In this document: positions 11,601 through 23,102 of the stretch, piece after piece
How positions within the stretch are numbered: position 1 is the stretch's first letter
How the letters are laid out: each line of letters opens with the position of its first letter
Source of the DNA: Pomacea canaliculata
Taxonomy: Eukaryota > Mollusca > Gastropoda > Architaenioglossa > Ampullariidae
Reading direction: 5' to 3'
Length of the DNA: 64,000 nt
NCBI RefSeq assembly: GCF_003073045.1
Contig: NC_037590.1
Coordinates: 35,224,327-35,288,326 of the forward strand
Program-made: the position numbers and the translations under genes
Notes under the pieces: generated by a model
The model's database searches: none
What the model saw: only the letters and a program-made list of their open reading frames with translations
Told to the model about the DNA's origin: nothing

Positions 11601-13479
11601 TCAGGCCTTTGTTTGCTACAAATGTACTGCTTCGATTTCTTTCCCTTATATCGAGGTCTAGATGTAAAGAAAACATCACCTTTGCTTATTGGTTTATCCT
11701 CTTAAATAAAGATGTGTCACTTCTCTCTCCAGTATGTATTCTTGTAGGATTTTATATGCTTGATGTACGAGTGCGTTTGTGTGTGTGTGTGTGCATAAGA
11801 GTAAGTGAATGTTGTATGTATGTGTGTGAAATGTTCTCTGTGACAAAGATCTTTTCTCTGTGTGAAATGTTCTGTGTTCTCTATATAATATATATGATTC
11901 ACATAGAGAGAGGGAGAGAAGAAGTCTATGTTGACTGCCCCACTATAATCACGAGGAACCGGCTCACCCAAACCCTCGCCACCATCAAGTCTGCATCGCC
12001 GTTAGACAATGTTTATATTTCGGGGTGGGTTTTTTTTTCCCCCGTTCACCCATTCCTCCAGACAACCGCTCGTTTAATGACGTAATTGGCCTCATCTTCG
12101 TGACGCGCTCCGTTCCGCAGCCAGTACCACCGTCCCGCTGAGCCACTCACACTCAGCACTGGGGCCCTGCGATCCAATCGATGTCAAAGATGGCGTCGTG
12201 AGTGTATCACCTCCGACTATCCCGTGTGTATGTGCGACTAACTATTCATCCATTCAGTCACCCAATTATTTCCGTCCGCAGTCCCTTAATGTTTTGCACT
12301 GGAGTTGAGGGCAACTGGATGGCAACAGGCTAGCGAGGAGCTGCACAATAGCGGGACATGGCGAGCAGTCGAGACACGAGAGAGTTAATATTGACTCTTT
12401 TAAAACCCCGTGAATACGGAGAAGCTCGATTGGACCGGCATGATGGATGTGTTCAGTCCCGGGAGCCACTACTCCATCATGCACTCCGTGAAATTTGAGA
12501 GGTTTAGTCACAGTCGCACGGATGAGGGCCATAAAGAATGTAATGTGTCTACACAAACAGGAGTGTTCTGCAAGAACTAGAACATCCACATGCACTCACA
12601 CCAACCCACACATAGCAAGCAAACACACACACACATTCTAATTACTTACAACACAACATCTGTATAATCTCGTTGTCGAGTTCAGATGACCCAACACGAC
12701 CCTAGCCAAGACGTCCATGGCAGGAAATCTCGACCACTCTCAAAACACACTTCAACATTATCTCACCAGTTACCACCAGCAAAGTCCTTCCTGGAAGTAA
12801 AGGCAGGGCACGAACCGAGTCCGGTTGTGTCAAGGAAAGAACAAAATGAAAGTAAATCAAGGAGGCCGGCGAGGTGTGTGATCACTTGTCACGTGATAAC
12901 AGACGTGGCGCACAGACGAGGGCTGATGATGCTCGCTCCCAGAAGCCCCTGCACGCCGCAGCATCTGTGATACCCACACGTGCGTCTGATGCTGCTCCTA
13001 AATTGATGCTGACGCTCACATGCGAGGGTTTTAATGAACGTGGGTAAAATGTTGACTCTTCTCTCGTGCGCTCCAACGTTCCGCCTCTTCATTGATTGAA
13101 GCCAGGGTGACGTCATCTGCAGTCTAAAAGTAGTTGCTGTAGTCTGATGCTCACTTAAACGGAGGTTGCGGGGTGGTGGTGATGTGGGGTGGGGAGACTG
13201 GGAGGCGAAGCAGCCGACGGTCGAAAGACGTGTCCGGGAAATAATTAACTTGTATGAAGCTAAATTCAATATGTACTGTCAGGAAATGTCATTTGCACGT
13301 GACACGCAAACTGGAGCAGGTCACAAGCCTGGTCTGCAGAATATGTCTTGGAATAGTTTTGGGTATGAATGAAAGGAATCCTTCGATCATCAACTCAGAT
13401 TTTTATAGCAGACCGCGTGCAAAGGAGATAAACCACGTGACACCCAGACAGAGCTTTGACGATTGTTTGGGGTTTTTTT

Positions 13480-13520
13480 TGTTTTGTTTGTTTGTTTGTT
13501 TGTTTGTTGTTGTTTTTGTT
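13480..13520. repeat. GTTT microsatellite
   Basis: A poly-T run passes into about seven imperfect GTTT units and then GTT units. No function is implied. Confidence 0.85.
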
Positions 13521-15367
13521 TTTGGTCCGTTTATGCTTAAATCTGACAAAAACAGTATAGCTGATATTTGTCTGTGACAAACGGTGGCGTGAATAGGACT
13601 CGTTGAGGTGTGGAGCTGATTCTTATGATAGAGTTGAGATAGAGCAGGGACTAATGATGTATCCTCCACACTGAATCTTACTCCCAGTCTATCATTTTAC
13701 TTCATTCGTCATTCCTGCTCTTTCGCATCCTCACATAAAAGGAACCTGCTGAAGATGAGCCATTTCTAACATCAAAAGGTGGAGCATCTAGTCACGAATA
13801 AGAGATAACATTGATGATCTCATCCTCACAGTGGCGGAGGAAGTACGGTATCCGCCATGCTCTCGGCTTGCCATGCACGAGTCCATGATTCCAGATGTGC
13901 GTCCACACATCCCAGCTCGTCTTGGCTGCGTTCAATACCTTCTGTCTTAGCAAGCCCTTGTAGGAATCGTTGTGTACCTGCAGGCAGGAGGGGGGTCTCT
14001 TGTTTGTGTTCTGCTAGTTCTGCAGGTCGATAGCTACACTTGGGGTAACATTATCTCTGCTCCATAACTACCAACCCATTTGATTAGTGTGCTCCTCCAT
14101 GAAGAGGCAGAAGGTTGATGGTTGGATTTTTGGGGGAGGAGAGATGGTTGGGATGTCATGAGTAAAAAGTTGAAAACATAAACCCTAGAAAAACAAAGTG
14201 GACAAAGTAGCTGCAACTGAATAAAGTGTTTGAATAAAAATAAATCTAAGATTTGTTAATATTTTTCTTTTGTTGGTACTGTTCGTTAAAGATATTTTGT
14301 CGGAAAAAGTTGTGACTCCTCATTGAAAATGTACCAACAAAGGTCAGAGGGCATTCAGGCCATTCTGTGTTTAATGCTTGGGGTATTACACAACCCACTA
14401 GATGGGTCTGTGCGGGCTGATGTTAGGTTGAACCAGCAACCAAACCTACATCATGGCCCAGCAACCAGCCCGGCAAACAGATGCCGCATTCAGAGAATTT
14501 ACGAGCAGCATGCCCGTGATGCGATAGGAACCGTGGACAACCTGCTGTCTTTTGACGAACTCTGACCCGTCTATCACGTTCCTGCACAAGCATAGTCTCA
14601 TCACAGAATTTACAGACGCGCCGTGAGTGTGATTGTCCTTCCTTGTGTCACACGAATGTTATCAAGTGCATGCATTACAATCACTGTGATCCTGCAGACT
14701 GGACTGATACACACAGCAGCAGCACTTCTGGTGCAGCAGCAGCAGCGAGGCGGAATCCGGCGCCAGGGCCATGAATTATTCATGCTGCTGCTGCTGCCAC
14801 AATGACGGCGGGTGGGACGAGTCCTCACTTCTACAAAGACGCTCCACCCGGGGCCGAGGGTCGCTCCTGGGACAGCAGACCTTCGTGATGGCGGAGACAT
14901 GCGCAAATTGGAAACGCCGGTTCCATTCTTTGCAGGCGGCCTCTGTTTTTGGTAACCACGAGATCAATGGCGGCCACCATGTAAACATTTTGATGTCTCG
15001 TGCTCATGGGCCAGGATCCCTACTTCCCGCAGTGTGGTCACGTGCTTAATACACATCCTCGTCTCGTCACACCCAGAAAATCAGTTGACCTTAAACCGTT
15101 CCCGAAAAACTTGTTCCTTTCTCTTTCGATGTCCGGGTCGCTGCAGCTCTTGCGGAATAACATTTCACGCCAAGCCTGTCGCATTTTTAAAAAAAAATGT
15201 CCTTGTTTGTTTTGCAAGCTTCGGATGATCCCGTGTCACTCAGTCCTGACAAGTGGGTTTGCACTGAAGTTGGCCTTTCTCTAGAGACATCAGCGAGTGG
15301 GTAAATATCTACAGACTTGAGCTAACTACGAACTAATATCCCTGGACTGCTGGCAGACGAATTTTTT

Positions 15368-15480
15368 TTTCAGTTAACTGCTAAAACGTGGTATTAGACG
15401 ACAAAGCTTCCGGTTTATTCACATTTCAGATTAACTACTAAAACGAGGCATTAGACGACACAGCTTCCGGTTTAGTCACA
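15368..15480. repeat. Two-copy 56-bp tandem duplication
   Basis: Units 15368-15423 and 15424-15480 both read TTTCAG, TTAACT, CTAAAACG, ATTAGACGAC and AGCTTCCGGTTTA with a handful of substitutions and one indel. It lies about 1.2 kb upstream of the mucin-like gene's first coding exon. Confidence 0.8.
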
Positions 15481-15639
15481 GTCATTGTTCAGGCTCGCCG
15501 AGACTAACAGCGGAGAACTTCGCAAGAGGCTGAGCGTTGGTCTTGGCAGACAGACAGCAGTCCACCTAAACACGTCCGTGCTCTGAGAAACAACAGCAGT
15601 GCAGATGCTGACGGACCTTGTTGCCGTCATCTGGATGAC

Positions 15640-16250
15640 ACTCTGGATGACAGCAGGTCATCTGTTTGCGCGGGTACTTTGCGGCAGCTCTACAGCCCCC
15701 GGGTAGGTGGGTGCGGCGCTCGTCCCGCGTGGGGTAGGTGCGGGTGGCCGCTTCGCCACCCGTTCCCGTGTCAGCCTGGGTGTGTGTGCGTGTTGCGACA
15801 TTCGCAGCCGACTAACGGCCACGCGTCGAAAGCTGCGCGTGCGCCTGATTGCGCAGCGGCCACGTGACAGCACGCAGATGCGTCGGCGAGTCGTGGCGGC
15901 ACCGTCGTCAGGGTGAGGCGGAATATTGAGAAAGCCCAGTAGCTTAGTCAGAGAGAGAGACAAGGAAAAAAATTCTGTATTCTGTTGACGGAAATTTCCG
16001 CGCGAAGACTGCCGCCATTGTGGTGACGTAACCTCGTGTTGACCCACTTGTCCGTTTTTTAACGGACGTCACACAGGCAGACAGGAGGACAGAACACTTC
16101 TGCGACAAAACGAAAGGAGCTGCAGATGACTACAGCAGAAACCGTCCGACGACTTGTGACGTAGCAACTGCGCCGTTTCCAGCACGCGCGTCCCCGCTGT
16201 GTAGACCTGACAGGTGGCTCGCGCACGTTGCCGCAAACACGCAATTCGTC
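15640..16250. promoter_or_regulatory. CpG-rich segment, possible promoter of the mucin-like gene
   Basis: This stretch is much richer in CG dinucleotides than the surrounding DNA and contains TGACGTAACC and TGACGTAGC elements resembling CRE/ATF half-sites. It sits 0.4-1 kb upstream of the signal-peptide exon at 16662. Promoter status is inferred from composition and position only. Confidence 0.35.
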
Positions 16251-16661
16251 TTGAGGAAGGACATTTTATTTATTTTATTGAAGGTTTTATGTGTCGCGCT
16301 TGAATGGGAAACATCGACGACGGATGTCCGCCAAGACGAGAGGTGGAGCACACAAGTTGGACTGGATACATTAAGAGGTCGCTGGCTCACAGAGCAGCTG
16401 CGTGCGGTTGTGCAAACAGGGTGCATAGCCTCCTGTGACACCCGAGACAGGAAGGTTTGACGAACAAGGAGGGGTTGGTGATGTGTACCTTGCTGTGTAG
16501 TAGACTGGATGACTAAACTAGTACATGATGAAGTGAAGAAGTGATGGTAGGAGAACATTGAAGTGTACTTTGATAACATTGAAGTATACTTACCTGTGCA
16601 AGTTACCTGGATGACGTTGAGGATGATTTGCAGCAGACAACGGACACCGGGCGATTCCAGG

Positions 16662-19600
16662 ATGTTTGTTCTTTCGGTTTTTCTGTGCGTCGCTCTGGTC
16701 GGTCGCACGGTACATCCTCAAAGTGCAAGTAAGGAGAACATGGAAGCACACACACACATTGTGAAGTATGCGTGAATGAGGATATAAGTTATTAATGCAT
16801 CGTGTGTTTGTGTGTGTGTGTGTACTGCTACCCAGCAGGTGTTCGTTACTGTATCCAGGGTCTGTCTGTATGAGTGTCGGGGTTCAGCACTTGTTCAACT
16901 CTTATCAGACCAATGTTCTACAGTTCTGCTGGGCTATGTAGCTAACCTTAAAATTGAACTTGTGTTTAGATAAGCTTGTAAACAAATGTCTGCGTAGTTA
17001 AACTTCTCCGTCAGTCCACCCGAACCCTCACACTAACTGTTGATGTTCTCGTTTCTTCTAACACCTTGTAATGAAAACTAGATGTGTGGAGGTGTCGGGA
17101 GAGAGGGCAGACTTCATGTTGTTCTTCCATGGTTTCAGATAGTGTCTCGAAAAATGTATGTTAGGGGTATCTGAATGCAGGATGGGGAGGTAGTAGCGAA
17201 CTGTACTGATGCTCCCAAGTTGTCAAACATGTCCACATGCAGTGAGCACGTGAGTGAAGGTGCAGACGGCCAGTCGGCGAACATCTGTCAACTCCTGTAA
17301 ATCTGCGAAGACATATCTGTCGGCATGTTTAACTTTCACAGGTCAGGCCTGGCCTTTTACTCCCCCCCCCTTACTCCCACACTCACACACCCTTCTCCAC
17401 CCCACCCCTTCACCACCCGGAGCTGCCGTTGTCTACCTGCAAATCTGCTGGCAGGTGAACAATGACGTCAGTATTGTGGATGTTGTTATCTCACTCTGTA
17501 AACTTGAGTAGGACCCTCGGACTGCTCGTAAAAAGTTGCTTTTTCTCCTCTAAAGCTCTTAAACTATCAGTAGAGTCGCTACTGAAATTATTTTAGGGTT
17601 GGGAAATAGTCGGGGGTAGGGGTGACATTCCGTCTGGACGCTCCACGTCACGTGTTGCAACAGGATGTTGATAACAGTCACCTCCAGTCTATATTCTTAT
17701 CGTACAACTGATAGGACAGACGGTCCAAATAGTTGTGTACAGAGGTGTTGTTTGTTTTGTTTTTTTTTTGTCTCGAATTTCTTAAGTGTTTTATTTGTGT
17801 GCATGTGTGTTACGGGTGGGGGTTGGAGTAGTTTTCTTGTCTGCTTGAACGGCTGATATTTTGCTCCTTTTGTCTATTTTTCTTCAACAAAATTATGTGT
17901 ATTTATTAACTAAGGGTTTATATTGTAAACCTGAGTTTCAAGGTCTATCACATTTATGCACATTGACCTTTAGCCTTTGGCTGCATGCACGTGGGGTACC
18001 TGCCTCGAGCACGCACACATTCTCTCTCTCTCCGCTACACTCCCTAATCTTTGACGGAAAAAAAATGAACAGTTGTCACGAGTTTGTAGTGCGATATCCC
18101 AGCAGACATTTGAAAGTGCAAGTTTTGTGGAGAACAAATGGCGAGGAAACTGCAGGATGGATGCCGTGTTCTCGTGCTCTGTAATCGATTTCGTACAACG
18201 AACATCACTGGGAGGAGCGATTGTGGAAGTACATCAGACCGTGTGAGAGCGCGCAGTCTGCAAAGGAAACATGGAGGAGATCGAAAATGGCGCGGCTTGG
18301 GACCCGGCATCCGATTCCACACTGTAGAAAACTGCCACGATTCTTGCTGAACATCAGTTGATGTTTGAGAACAAGATAGGTGAGTACTGGCTACAGACGA
18401 TTCCACAATGCACCAGGGTCCACCAGACCTGTGGAGTCGCAGGTTGGACCTCGTGGCACGAGATGTATGTGTGACTCAGAGAAACACCACCACCTGTCTC
18501 CTCCGAGTTTGTTTTGGTACAAAGAAGATAAAGACAAGAGATGTCAAGAACAGACATAACGAGATAAGAGAACAGCGGTGAAGGACTACGAATTACAACT
18601 AAGTGTTGAGAATCGAGAACACCATGCGAGGAAAAGATAGAGGAATAAAAATAAACAAACACACAAACACGAAAAAGAATGAAGAGTAGAGAACGGTGGG
18701 TGCAGGACAAGAAATCGAATGACTTTTTTTCAGAGATGAGCTACACTGGTCATCCGGCAGAAAAAAAAATTCAGGTGCTATACACAGATGCGCCAGTAGT
18801 TAAGAAGGAGAAAAAAAATTATGGAAGAACCGGAAGGCAACATGAGAAAGAAGTGTCTGCAGAACAGAATAAGAAAACATAAAGGTCAGACGGCGTACAG
18901 AAGAGTCACACTGACTCTCGGGTATTGTCATTGAGCAGGAGCAGACATTCGTCAGAACTTTAAAAAAAAAATATTCCTACAAGCGCCACGTCATGCAAAG
19001 TTATTCCTCACACCAGGTGGTCACGTGGAGGAGGACGTGGAGGTCCTTGTGTTGCACCTGCACTGAGCGCTGGGCTTGCAAGTGGACGACCACAGTGTTC
19101 AGGTGTAGTCTGAGCTGTGTTCACACGTTGGGCAAAGAAAGGTGACAGTGAACGAGCGGTGACGAATGCCTGTTGCCAGACTGCGTTGTGTCAGGTCAGC
19201 CAGGGTCATTCGCCACCCATCCCCTTCAGCTGTAGGGCTTTTTTTTTTCTTTCTTTCTTTCTCGTCTTTATCAGCAGCAAGAAATCGTGGGCATTCTGGA
19301 AGCCTGTGCTGTAGTTTCTGCATACCTCTCTCTCTTGCGCGAGTGCGAGATATGTATTTATCTATTTATTAAGCAGGACGAGGAACAAATACTACTTTGG
19401 TAGGAAGGTCAGTAGTGCACAGGGCTTGTGTATGGAGGGCTGTATACATTGACCAGCGTGTACCAGGCTGCATTTTATTCTGTCAAATTTCATGTCTCTC
19501 TCTCTCTCTGGTGTATAACATTATAACATTTATTATGTCTTTGTATAATTGTATGTGTGTGTGATTAGAAGTGACTGTGCTTATGTATAGATTTTTGACA

Positions 19601-22600
19601 TGTTTACAATCTGATTTACACAGACATTTTAAGAAGTTCCACTTTTATTTATTTCAGTACCCTTTAGGATTTTTGCACCTTTGCTGTAGTCATTGCGCTT
19701 AAAGCAATGAAAGATATGTCATGTTTCTCTCTTTCTGTATTCCTTCAATTTTACCTGCTCATTTAATTTTTTTAAAAAGATTGGCTGACATTCCTCACAC
19801 GCAGGTAGGGGTCACAGTCCGGTGCTAGTGTAACGTACTCAAACTTCCCAGCAGGACTAAACGTCTCCGTTCAAACTTCCGATGGATTAATAAACATTTT
19901 CTTGGGTTTATTTATCAAAACAAGCTCAAAGCATATTGTGAGTTGCATAATTTTGCTTTTGCAATGTTATAATGTTTCGTCCTTTACTTTTATTTCAAGC
20001 AAAGTTCCAATCGAAGATTCACATGACCGATAAGCTTTATTTTTCTTCGCTTCATGACGAGTCGTTTGGTTTCGCTGCTGTGCCTTCGAATAGTACGCTA
20101 TTCTATACCACGACCGATGATATTTTTAAAATATCAGCAAACTATTCGAAGGCACAGCAGCGAAATCAAACGTCTCGTCATGAAGCGAAGAAAAATGAAG
20201 CTTATCGGTCATGTGAATCTTCGATTGGAACTTTGCTTGAAATAAAAGTAAAGGACGAAACATTATAACATTGCAAAAGCAAAATTATGCAACTCACAAT
20301 ATGCTTTGAGCTTGTTTTGATAAATAAAACCAAGAAAATGTTTATTAATCCATCGGAAGTTTGAACTGAGACATTTAGTCCTGCTGGGAAGTTTGAGTAC
20401 GTTACACTAGCTGGGTTCTAACATCTAACGGTCCACTAAATGTCGCGACTGTGACCCTGACCCCAGGATGCCCAGCAACCCAGGAATCATGAGGTCGACC
20501 TGTGACCTGTCACTAGTAAATTCACTAGTTGTTGGGTCCAGCTGTACTCCATCATCTTAACGACTGCCAGCTTTCCTTTAGGCCACTTATTCACATCCTG
20601 TACTTACTGACACCGACTAGCGAAACACATCTACAGGGGTCGTACCTATATAAGACAGGCACGAGTGAATATATACCAGTGTATTGAAAGTAATAAAGTT
20701 TTTAAAACTCCATATAACCAAAAAAGAACAAGTACATTCACACGTACCTGTATCGTGGTTAATGATTCTCTCCCCCAACACTTCCCTTTGATCTCTCCCT
20801 CCCTACTGCCACCTTGAGGATGGTGGTGATGACACTTTCAAAGTCAGGGTTATTGAGATCGTGTACAGGGGAGGAGGGGGACATCCAGGTAGCTGCAAAA
20901 GCACAATTGACAAAAGGACAAATCACCCCCAGTAATTGAGGACCACGCTGGAGAGTTGGGAGTAGACGATGGGTCAGAATTTTTCGTTTAAAGGGGTGGG
21001 ATGAGAAAAGGGGGACCGCGATACGACAGAGGCTGGAGGCAGTTATAGCTAGGGGTGGTGACATCACACCCAGTGTGCCTTAATCTTCACTCCTTTTCTA
21101 CTGTCACATACTTCACCACCATGTACCTTCCAGCTAAATGTTGCAGAGCTGGAGGAGAGGAAAATCCGGGATTTTTTTTTTTATATTCTTTTTTTTTTGG
21201 TTGTAAATAGAGGATTGACAGGCTGGATGGTTAACGGTGATACCACACCCAGTGGCTGCATTACTCCCTCAGATTAGCTGACTGCTTCGTGCTTCTTGTT
21301 GACCATCTAGTTTGCACGATGCAATACATCGGTCACCTGACCCCTAGAGAGTGACACTACATGTGCTCAAGCCAGTGTCCATTATTTTAATGACTGGTGT
21401 AAATGCCAAGAACCCCAAATGTCCCCTTGGTCACCTCCTTGTCTGTGATTATCCCCCAGTCGCATGCATCCCGTGCCTTGCAGTGCGGTCGTTTCTCGTG
21501 TGGAGTGGCGGCGGTGTGGATTACTTCACGATTTATGTTGGATGGGTCTTGTCAAAGTTTCCAGCGGGCACCTCCGTTGTTGCTTTTAGGGGAGATCGCA
21601 AAATCTTTTATGCAAGCAGCTTATCATCGTAAAAAAATTTCTGGACAGCGGTTGTTGTTGTTGGTGGTGGTGGTGGTGGTGGTGGTGGTGTAGGTGGTGT
21701 GTATGAGCGAGTTATTTAGAACTTTAAAATGTCATTTTAATTTTATTATGATGCTGTTGCGGACACTTGTTAATTCAATCTTCTTGAGGTCATGTGTGAG
21801 TCAGAAACTGAGCTTTTTAATTCGTGTGCGTGGGTGGGTATATGCCCTCACGCTATTTGTTATTTATGGTAACCTCTCATCAAGTACAACAGTAATTAAC
21901 AGAACCAATACACTGATAATTCTCGGATTTCAGGCAATGAGACGACCTCTGCGTCCTCGGTGCCATCATTACTCACAACCGATGAGCTTAGTGGCATCCA
22001 CACGCTTCCAACAACTGGGTTTTCTGGGGGAACTGCATCCAGCGATTATCCTTCACATGATGGAACGACTACACTAAGTTCTAATACCACCAGCGAGCAA
22101 TCAACAACTACTGCACCCTCCCAACCCAGTAGCATAGACACATCGACTGATGCTACAACAGCATCAGTTCACGTCGGGACTAGTGAGTTGTCTCCCAACA
22201 CGTCTCTTTGGGGGTCCTCCATGGCGACTGTCGCCGGGGGAGCGAGCTTGCCCTCGGTCAGCATGTCTAATGTTTCTGAAACGACAGCGACGTCGGGTAC
22301 TTCCTCGCCAGGTCTAGTGGTCTTCTGGACATCAATCTCAGCAATGTACCCAACATCAGTCTCAGCAATGTACCCAACATCAGTCTCAGCAATGTACCCG
22401 ACATCAGTCTCAGCAATGTACCCAACATCAGTCTCAGCAATGTACCCGACATCAGTCTCAGCAATGTACCCAACACCAGTTTCTGCTATTTCCACAGTAG
22501 TATTAGAAACCTCCGTGACTACAGTCTTAGAAACGTCCGCACCACTATTCTCAGAAGTGTCTACGTCTGTAACATCAGTCTTAATTGCTTCTACACCATT

Positions 22601-23054
22601 TCTAAACATTGACCATGACCTTAGAACAAGAACTCTCCACGGTTCCAGTCTCGACAGTCTCCACGGCACCTCCCTCTGGCATCTCCCCTACACCACTCCC
22701 GGGCATCTCGATGACGGTCTCAGAAATATCCACTTCACGAGTGGAAGCAAGCCCTGTGTCATCCTCAGGGCACAGCGCCAGCCTGACTGTCCCCCAGACC
22801 TCACCCACGAAAAGTGGCGTGCAGCCGACGACGACCACCTCCACCACCTCCAAGGCAGCGGCCAGCTCGGACACTCACGGTCCCAGTAGCGGGCTGTCCC
22901 CCGGCGGTAAAGTGGCTCTGGGGGTGTGCATCACCGCCATCCTGTTGGCGGGGGTCATAGCAGCCGTCGTCATCTATCGTCGGTGAGGCATCCTCATTTT
23001 CCATGGTCATTGGCGTCTTGTATCCACAATCATCATAGTCATGTCTTCGTTTTC

Positions 23055-23102
<48 letters not shown>

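Larger units (their letters stand above)
10366..16661. other. Intergenic region between the P4HA-like and mucin-like genes
   Basis: No spliced gene was recognised. It contains TG-rich simple repeats (near 10290-10310, 10500 and 11780), a LINE reverse-transcriptase fragment (11430-11600), a GTTT microsatellite (13480-13520), CAG/CTG-rich stretches near 14720-14800, a 56-bp tandem duplication (15368-15480) and a CpG-rich segment (15640-16250). The first few hundred bases are probably the 3' UTR of the P4HA-like gene. Confidence 0.5.

Noticed and set aside
12266-12595. Minus-strand 109-codon frame
   Set aside because: No recognisable domain. The plus strand has weak hints of a degraded repeat, but nothing I can align with confidence.
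18044-18406. Overlapping frames on both strands near 18.1-18.4 kb
   Set aside because: No domain or splice pattern consistent with a gene. A possible donor at about 18379 (GTGAGTAC) alone is not enough to call an alternative first exon.
19972-20268. 98-codon open reading frame across the hairpin
   Set aside because: It runs from one arm through the spacer into the other, and the two halves are complementary. It is a by-product of the inverted repeat, without a recognisable domain.
22169-22669. Minus-strand 166-codon frame with ETDVGYIA repeats
   Set aside because: Antisense shadow of the mucin-domain repeats. The plus strand has a signal peptide, transmembrane helix and consistent splice phases.
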